Position numbers and translations under genes: made by a program
Shown here: positions 59,401-64,000 of the stretch, in pieces
Layout: each line of letters opens with the position of its first letter
Numbering within the stretch: the first letter of the stretch is position 1
Notes under the pieces: model-generated
Seen by the model: only the letters and a program-made list of their open reading frames with translations
What the model was told of the DNA's origin: nothing
Databases searched by the model: none
Assembly: GCA_910589415.1 (NCBI GenBank)
Contig: OU342631.1
Span: 3,782,001 to 3,846,000, forward strand
From: Malachius bipustulatus
Taxonomy: Eukaryota; Arthropoda; Insecta; Coleoptera; Melyridae
DNA length: 64,000 nt
Direction of reading: 5' to 3'

Positions 59401-62400
59401 TTCTACACAGCGATGTTATTTCTTTACCTTATTTTAACGTCGGTTTATTTGTCGGGCGCTTATTTATCGGGGGCGTCTTTCTTATTACGGTGCCGACGAT
59501 TGAGACCGGTGTTTCGAATCGGGGCTCTTTCTTTTGCGGTCGGACATGATTATTTTCTAGAGACAGAAATTTTCCTTATGAATTGCGGATCTCTCCTTGA
59601 TTCTTATAGTGAAATTAAATTCGAATCTTATGAATGGAGTGAATTAGAAAATGCTTGTTGAGTCAGCGTATGAATTTCTCGCTATTTCGAATATTCCTAA
59701 TATTGCTCTTTAAGAGAAAATTCCAATTTTAGCAACGTGGACGAAAACAGGAAGGTGCCCTATCAACTTTTATTTAGCGATCAAAAAGAAGGAGCGGCGC
59801 GATACTCTCAAAGTAGTTTCCACCGTCAGTATATAGGAGGGAATTGACAGCCTAGCAGCGACTGGTGTCGGAACAAGACTATCTAATTATTTTCCTCTGA
59901 TGTGTGCTTTTATAGCCAGATTTCGACCAAGCTCCATTCTTTCATTTGAGCGCGGGACATACTAGCAGCTGCTTTCTAACACGGCTGGCTCGCGTGATAC
60001 TTTAAGTACTTATATAATGCAGCGGGGACTTTCCGTCGGTGGTGGATGTTTTGGCTGGCCGTTCGTGCCGCCTGTGTTAGAGAAGGCGAGTGACCTAGAT
60101 TCCATTCCTATTATTATTTTCATGCCGGCTATCCCGTGAATATGAATGAGAGACGAAAAAAATTGTAATTTTTTACGTACCTAGGGCTGGTTTATTTAAC
60201 AGTTGAGTTTAGAAATAAAAGACAGACTTATCGCGAAAATTCAATTACGAGTTGTATTTTATGAAATTAGTTCACGAACAAAGTGAAAGTTCAAAAAATT
60301 TAAATTCGGCAGACGCGACTCATTTTGACGTGCAGCTGTACTTATTTATTGTCGAAGTGTCAAATTTGACATTGTTAAGCGATTCGTGTTCATGGTAACG
60401 ATGCTGAAAATCACCACGTGATAGACCAATCAGAATTGAAAGACAGCTTTGGTTATCATATAAAACGCCAACGAAACATTAACAGACCTAATAACTTGAA
60501 AATTGAAGATGTACGCGAAAAACTACGAAACAGGTCAGTTTTGTTATTGAGGGGGACAAATTTGTTATTAGGAAACAAATTTAACCATACAGATTAATTC
60601 CCTTGGCAGGGTTGGCTACCCCTTCGCTTCGAGATCAAGTGATAAAACGTTATTTGAAAGCTACTTGAACTCTCTTTACAACGATATATCAATTTTTGAG
60701 TTTTGCAAAAATATTAGACAGGATGAATCGATAAAACAGGTTTTCTTCCTTTTCTTCGGAAATGTGCGAACAGAATAAATTTTTAATAGATTTTTAATAG
60801 AAAAAGAGAATTCAAGTAGCTTTTAAATGATAAGCTAAGTGGTAGCTACCCCCGCTAAGGGGATGAATTTGAATGGTTAAATTTGTTACCTAAATATTTC
60901 TCCTTTAATAACAAATTTGACCTGTTTCGTCCGTCAAGACATAATATGTACTAGATAAAACTAAAAAATCGCGATTTCTTATTTTTGTCATATCTTTCTT
61001 ATTATTGTAAATTAATAAATAACTTTTTTGTAGGCTCACATAAGTCGCCAAGAGCTACCCACCTGACATTTCAAAAATTTTTAAAGCCGACTAGATCCCA
61101 GAGTATGCATAGCCAACTTTTGTTTTTCTAATGACCGCCATTTTATTTTTTATATCATTCAGTATCAAAAAATAGAGGAGACCAAAAATTAATAAACTTC
61201 AAATAATAAATTTCAAAAATTTTTATTATTTTTTCAAAGATAAACAAAAAAATGTCCTCCGAAATACGTCAATATGAAGTCATACTGCTTGCCTTATGGG
61301 TTTTTAACTTCTCTATTATATTCGGTCAAAAAGTTGTCTTTTTTAAATAAAAAAGAAGAACAAAAATCTTTGAAATTTATTTTTTGAAGTTTATTAGTTT
61401 TTGGTATCCTATAAATAGGAGCGCTTTTCCGCCCGGGTAATCAGTGTATACGAAGAGTGGACGCATCGCTTGAGCACACGTAACCGCTGATGATGTCTAC
61501 CGCAGCTGTAGACGAAACGTTCGGAGCAAATCTCCATGGATCACGGCACAACAGCCCGCGGAATCAATTAGGATTTAAATAGTTTACCTAGTCTAAAAAT
61601 AATACTCAAAAAACTAAAGAATCACCTCCAGAAATTTCACTGTACAATTTATAATTTTATTATTGCTCGTTATATAGTTTATTGTATCGAACTATAGTTA
61701 TTTATAATCTTTCTATAACATCAATAATAATTGTTTGAAATAACTTGATAAACTTTTTCAGAAAACATGAGTGGAAGTGTTGGACTTGCCATAACTCAAA
61801 TCACCGGAATCATGCGTACATTACAGTTGGGCATAAAACAATCTGCAGCTCTTGAAAATGAAATGACATCAGTGGAGAGGGTTTTGGAGTACACCAACCT
61901 TGATTATGAAAGAGGGAATCGAGATGAAGACATTAACATTCCTCCCGACTCCTGGCCCCAGTGTGGCAACATCGTTTTCAAAAGTGTTTCTTTAAAATAC
62001 TCTCCGGATGATCCCCCGGTGTTAAAAGATCTTAATTTCACAATATCATCGAAAGAAAAGATAGGAATCGTTGGAAGAACAGGGGCTGGAAAATCCTCTC
62101 TGATAAATGCAATTTTTCAATTGGCCGACATCGAAGGATCTATCATTATAGACAATTTTGATGCGACTAAAGTAAATCTAGATATTCTCAGATCGAAAAT
62201 TTCTATTATTCCACAAGAACCGGTTATATTTTCTGGAACATTGAGATACAATCTTGATCCATTTGGACGTTACAGTGACACAGAAATTTGGAATGCTTTA
62301 GAAGATGTTGAATTAAAAAAAACTGTTTCGCAACTGGAAAATAATTTAAATACTGAACTATCACCTGAAGGGTCAAATTTTAGTGTAGGTCAAAAACAGT

Positions 62401-62771
62401 TGGTCTGTTTAGCTAGAGCAATATTGTGCAGAAACAAAATTTTGATCCTAGATGAAGCTACTGCCAATGTTGATCCACAAACGGATACTCTGATTCAAAA
62501 CACTATTAGGCAGAATTTTGCAGACTGCACAGTTTTGACGATAGCTCATAGACTGAACACCATAATGGACTCTGACAAAGTTTTAGTAATGAATGCCGGG
62601 CAGATGAAAGAATTTGATCACCCTTACATTTTATTGAAACAGAAAGACAGTATTTTATCAGGAATGGTGCAACAAACATGTCAATCTATGGCAGATACAC
62701 TGCTACAAATTGCTAAAATCAGTTATCATAAAAAATATGATTTTACTGTATTAAACAATATAGGTAACTAG
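44336..62771 (+). CDS. Gene C: ABC subfamily C transporter (MRP4 / lethal(2)03659-like), intact
   Basis: Nine exons splice to 3960 nt (1319 residues plus stop): 44336-44415, 51098-51340, 53118-53548, 54032-54188, 54246-55246, 55346-55661, 55716-56209, 56268-56495, 61762-62771. All introns are GT-AG and the phases match gene B. Walker A of NBD1 is GPVGSGKTS (about residue 466), LSGGQ about 556 and LLDDPLSAVD about 580. NBD2 has GRTGAGKSS (about 1086), FSVGQ about 1189 and [11 protein letters not shown] about 1211. The gene is well diverged from A and B, so it is an older paralogue. A 12-helix plasma-membrane exporter of conjugates or xenobiotics is the family role; the substrate is unknown. 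The first exon could instead be 41130-41206. Confidence 0.88.
45433..45622. mobile_element. MITE with long inverted repeats and TA target duplication
   Basis: Arms of about 65 bp begin TGG(C/T)TTGTCCAGTGAGTG and include TTGTCCGGTGAGAT. They are nearly perfect inverted copies and are flanked by TA. The 190-bp element is non-coding and looks young because the arms barely differ. Mariner-type origin is inferred from the TA. Confidence 0.8.
46966..47310. repeat. Imperfect palindrome built of TTTGTCAA/CTTTTCC words
   Basis: TTTGCTTTTGGTTTTCCTC and CTTTTCCTTATTTGTCAAATG on the left match CATTTGACAAATAAGG and AAAACCAAAAGAAAAA on the right in inverse orientation. The chance + frame across it yields a Lys/Glu-rich peptide and is not considered a gene. 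Confidence 0.6.
48381..48647. mobile_element. hAT-like MITE, copy 1
   Basis: The element begins CACAGAGTAGATACAATC and ends GATTGTACCTATTCTGT, with an 8-bp duplication GGTTTTAG at 48373-48380 and 48648-48655. A second copy lies at 56770-57025 in intron 8. Eight-base duplications point to the hAT superfamily. Confidence 0.85.
48652..50770 (-). pseudogene. Degenerate LINE lacking the reverse transcriptase core
   Basis: From about 50765 downward the - strand reads FADKYPELKHITEKRIADQR and LQQIRGEVLLELQ. Next come LKQKLKAKCKRLSRYIKCTK then a KKYF segment. At 49346-49675 it reads LPRKERGRGLIDLVNLHSRQ then KADKFY. The 'RY.K' and 'GRGL.DL..LH..QV..L' patterns are those of the start and end of one family of arthropod non-LTR elements. 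The reverse transcriptase motifs expected in between are missing, and there are several stops. Confidence 0.6.
51098..51340 (+). CDS. Gene C exon 2
   Basis: The acceptor TTTATAG precedes TTACGTG. It encodes YVIPTFYEGYKKEFQEEDL, then LGDRIENAWNQEL and the first membrane helix. The donor is GTACGT. The in-frame ATG at 50979 is intronic and not a start. Confidence 0.88.
51728..52000. mobile_element. Fold-back element in intron 2 of gene C
   Basis: The left arm (TTTCAAAGCTGTTTACATTG … AACTTTTCACGTGGTATCCTA) pairs imperfectly with the right arm (TAGGATACCACATGAAAAGTT … AAGGTATGCTGCTTTGAAAA). A related single arm lies at 53031-53095. Confidence 0.75.
52334..52992. mobile_element. Large near-palindromic MITE (659 bp)
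   Basis: Two arms of about 325 bp begin CAGGGTGGTCCAGATTTTAT and are flanked by TA. They are close to identical in inverse orientation with almost no loop. Each arm contains CTGTATCTCGAAA-type text and CAGTGGCGGAGA, words found elsewhere in the window. A transcript of the gene would fold into a very long hairpin here. Tc1/mariner-type origin is inferred from the TA and CAGGGTG ends. Confidence 0.88.
53118..53548 (+). CDS. Gene C exon 3: TMD1 helices
   Basis: The 431-nt exon encodes LQPILLGVYLSYYRPG, a second helix, the IINLLSNDVARFD loop and two further helices. The donor is GTATTT. Confidence 0.9.
54032..54188 (+). CDS. Gene C exon 4
   Basis: The 157-nt exon is too fragmented to show as a long frame. 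It encodes TDSRVKKINEILSGIQVIKM and YAWEKPF, and is identical in length and phase to exon 4 of gene B. The donor GTAAGC opens a 57-bp intron. Confidence 0.9.
54246..55246 (+). CDS. Gene C exon 5: end of TMD1 and NBD1
   Basis: The exon starts AGAAGAATTG after TTTTAG and ends before GTAATA. It encodes two helices, Walker A GPVGSGKTS, the LSGGQRARINLARA signature, IYLLDDPLSAVD and VTHQ. The frame also runs open through the short preceding intron. Confidence 0.93.
55346..55661 (+). CDS. Gene C exon 6: linker and first TMD2 helix
   Basis: The 316-nt exon begins GGAACGTTG, completing the split glycine codon (G|GTLREL). It encodes a long charged linker (EKGKESCKYQKDQ) and SDYFLAYW. The tryptophan codon is split TG|G across a 54-bp intron. 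Confidence 0.9.
55716..56209 (+). CDS. Gene C exon 7: TMD2 helices
   Basis: The 494-nt exon encodes three helices and TMRFFNTNSAGRILNRFSKD, then IGSMDDLLPW, the standard ABCC sequence. The donor is GTAAGT. Confidence 0.92.
56268..56495 (+). CDS. Gene C exon 8
   Basis: The exon follows a 58-bp intron. It encodes RSPIFSHVSASVYGLTTIRA and a hydrophobic helix. The donor GTATGT opens a 5.27-kb intron. Confidence 0.9.
56770..57025. mobile_element. hAT-like MITE, copy 2
   Basis: It is about 95% like 48381-48647, but lacks the internal CACCAGCCCGC duplication of that copy. It is flanked by its own 8-bp duplication, GGTAGTTC (56762-56769 and 57026-57033). Confidence 0.85.
57050..57155. mobile_element. 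Small fold-back element
   Basis: TCAGTCAACTTAGTGGACCAC pairs with GTGGCCCACTAAGTTGACCG across a loop of about 30 bp, with T-rich and A-rich outer ends. Confidence 0.6.
57285..57451. mobile_element. Small fold-back element
   Basis: AAGGTCAATTTATATCTAAC followed by a GC-rich arm (CACGGACACGGAGCGGG) is matched inversely by CCCGTCTCCGTGCTGTTAG and TAAATTGACCTT. It is 167 bp and non-coding. Confidence 0.65.
57560..60170 (+). other. Unassigned block, possibly a long solo LTR
   Basis: This 2.6-kb stretch is less AT-rich and more complex than the surrounding intron, with no coding frame over 100 codons. It has a TATA-like GAATATAAAGGG near 57880 and a duplicated unit at 58110-58310. The style resembles the long LTRs of the resident Gypsy element, but the sequences differ and no TG…CA ends with a target duplication were found. 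Confidence 0.35.
58110..58310 (+). repeat. Tandem duplication, about 120-bp unit
   Basis: GTAATGTTTCATTACCTCCCGG then TTCAGGT…GTGATAGT recurs as GTAATGTTTATTACCTCCCGG then TTCAGGT…GTGATAGT. GGGTGTAGCTTCTGAAGCAAG occurs before the second unit, and a related GGGCGTAGCTTCTGAAGCAAG lies near 58503. Confidence 0.7.
61440..61576 (+). mobile_element. Penelope-like element 3' fragment with hammerhead-like core (copy 1)
   Basis: CTGATGA (61487-61493) is followed by GTCTAC, a 7-nt loop, GTAGAC and GAAAC (61514-61518). This is the order of a hammerhead ribozyme core with a 6-bp stem II, as reported for Penelope-like elements. One extra T separates CTGATGA from the stem, and no clear cleavage triplet was found. 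An inverted second copy lies at 63155-63290. Confidence 0.5.
61762..62771 (+). CDS. Gene C exon 9: end of TMD2 and NBD2
   Basis: The 1010-nt exon begins AAAACATGAG after TTTTTCAG. It carries [66 protein letters not shown] and a C-terminal tail about 25 residues longer than in gene B. Confidence 0.94.
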
Positions 62772-63154
62772 ATCAACTAATTTAAATAATACTATTATAG
62801 TAATAAAGTTAGGTATAAGAAAATACATAGTTTTTTATCATAACAAAAAAACGACAAAAAGGGTTTAAAATAATATTCATACTCCTCCCATCACTCCTAG
62901 GAATTGAAATTCACAATTTTTGAATAAGCGTTATTCATAAATTTAAAAAGGCTTCTGAAAGTTTTTAACATTTACAACAAATGTATAAACTTTTTAAATA
63001 TTTTTACGTTTATGACAACTGAAAGAGTACCATGACGTAGCTTTTATGATTTACGAATCTACAAGTAACACTTTGGAAGACCTTCGAAATTATACAAGGT
63101 ATGTATTGTGAAAAACTAGGTAGAGCTTGTGTATGCTTTCACGACCGGCTTCCA
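62772..63154 (+). other. 3' flank of gene C
   Basis: This is AT-rich sequence directly after the stop. TAATAAAG near 62800 is a candidate poly(A) signal. Nothing else is recognised. Confidence 0.45.
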
Positions 63155-63290
63155 TTGAAATCGTAATTGATTCCGGGGTGTTGTTCTGTGGTCTATGGAG
63201 ATTTGCTCCGAACATTTCGTCTACAGCTGTGGTAGACATCGTCAGCGGTTACGTGGGAGCAAGCGATGTTTCCATTGCTCGTGTTCACTG
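63155..63290 (-). mobile_element. Penelope-like element 3' fragment (copy 2, inverted)
   Basis: Read on the - strand it repeats copy 1: CACGTAACCGCTGACGATG, GTCTAC…GTAGAC, GAAATGTTCGGAGCAAATC, ending GGAATCAATTACG. The core is mutated (CTGACGA and GAAAT). With copy 1 it brackets the last exon of gene C. Confidence 0.5.
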
Positions 63291-63439
63291 ATAACGGTCC
63301 CCAACCTAGTTGTCGTGTCGTGACTAAAGATCTGCACTAGGGGCAACGGCGCCTGAGAATATCCGAATGTGGGCTCTCCGTCAAACCGTATATCACTCTG
63401 TGTCGTGGGCATGTCTCGCGCACAGAGAGTGGGGGTCTT

Positions 63440-63910
63440 GACTTAACCGTCCGGACTGCGTCCCGAAAAACTCAAGGTTTTGCGCGCGCCGAAGAGATGC
63501 ATGATTATGGGTGTGGGTAGCTCAGTCTTAGCGGAAAACATAACCTCGTGGCATCGGGCGCACCCAGCTGTATTGAGCCTTACTCCTCGCATACGGGCTC
63601 TGCGGGGATTGGACCAACCTTTCCCAGCCACTCCTGGGATATCCAGGGAGTGTGCAAAACAAATATGCTCTGACGAGGAGAGCCAAAATCTCGATCTTCA
63701 GACAACTGATGAAGAAGCTGTGGAGATCGTTCTAATCCGATTTCAAGAAACAGCTCGATTCCGCTGGACCAGGAGGAGAAACAAATCTCCCCTGAGAAAA
63801 AAATAAGACGAATAACCAGATTACAAACCTTCGGGAGAGACTTTCTCACACCGGAGAATCTGGATACATTCGCAAAAGTCAAGATGGTCAGCTTCCTTAA
63901 AGAGGCTATG
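63440..63910 (+). pseudogene. Coding-like fragment, probably retroelement-derived
   Basis: A frame at 63480-63806 (108 codons) ends FQETARFRWTRRRNKSPLRKK. Immediately after, in another frame, is FLTPENLDTFAKVKMVSFLK followed by EAMGLM and a stop at about 63919. The change of frame suggests one interrupted protein. GC content is higher than in the flanks. I do not recognise the family; a LINE or other retroelement is a guess from the context. Confidence 0.35.
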
Positions 63911-64000
63911 GGGTTAATGTAGTGCGAATAGATGTGACCCACAATAATAGACCTTCGGTCGCAGTGAAGGTGTCACAATAGCCCACTCACTATGAATCTA

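Larger units (their letters stand above)
56496..61761 (+). other. Intron 8 of gene C
   Basis: This is the longest intron of gene C. It holds a hAT-like MITE, two small fold-backs, the unassigned 57560-60170 block and a Penelope-like fragment. 60171-61430 is AT-rich with nothing recognised. Confidence 0.75.

Overview
The window is AT-rich animal DNA with spliced genes, short GT-AG introns, very many transposable elements and no bacterial features. Codon-level matches to insect ABCC transporters, and relics of transposon families common in insects, point to an insect. A beetle is plausible, but that is only an inference from repeat style.

The backbone is a tandem array, all on the + strand, of ABC subfamily C transporter genes of the short 12-helix type (MRP4 / lethal(2)03659-like). 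Gene A is seen from its fifth exon and runs from 382 to 19750. It is broken inside the second nucleotide-binding domain by a complete Ty3/Gypsy-type retrotransposon (5087-19382). Gene B (21537-36847) can be spliced from nine exons into an intact 1289-residue frame. Gene C (44336-62771) can be spliced from nine exons into an intact 1319-residue frame. The exon phases and most exon lengths agree between B and C, which strongly supports both models. An extra first-exon copy at 41130-41206 lies between B and C; it is either an orphan of a lost array member or an alternative start for C. Genes A and B are a recent duplication: 1-20834 matches 30754-37929 apart from insertions made later in each copy.

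The retrotransposon is 14.3 kb long with two 2742-bp LTRs that look identical wherever I compared them. It has a 4-bp CTCT target duplication, and gene B preserves the empty site. It encodes Gag and, in the -1 frame, a protease/reverse transcriptase/RNase H/integrase Pol. A canonical A AAA AAC slippery heptamer lies in the overlap. There is no env frame. Instead, 3.3 kb of non-coding sequence follows pol and holds several tandem repeats and a duplicated RNA-like module of about 325 nt. Hairpins in that module are kept by compensatory base changes between its two copies.

Introns and spacers are filled with other elements. They include a PIF/Harbinger-like deletion derivative carrying the starts of two opposed frames (in gene B only), a hAT-like MITE present twice with 8-bp duplications, several fold-back MITEs including a 659-bp near-palindrome in intron 2 of C, and a tRNA-derived SINE. 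There are also two broken LINEs on the - strand, a DUF4817-type transposase relic, a DUF7869-type fragment, and a pair of inverted Penelope-like 3' fragments flanking the last exon of gene C. The stretch 57560-60170 has the look of a long solo LTR but could not be assigned.
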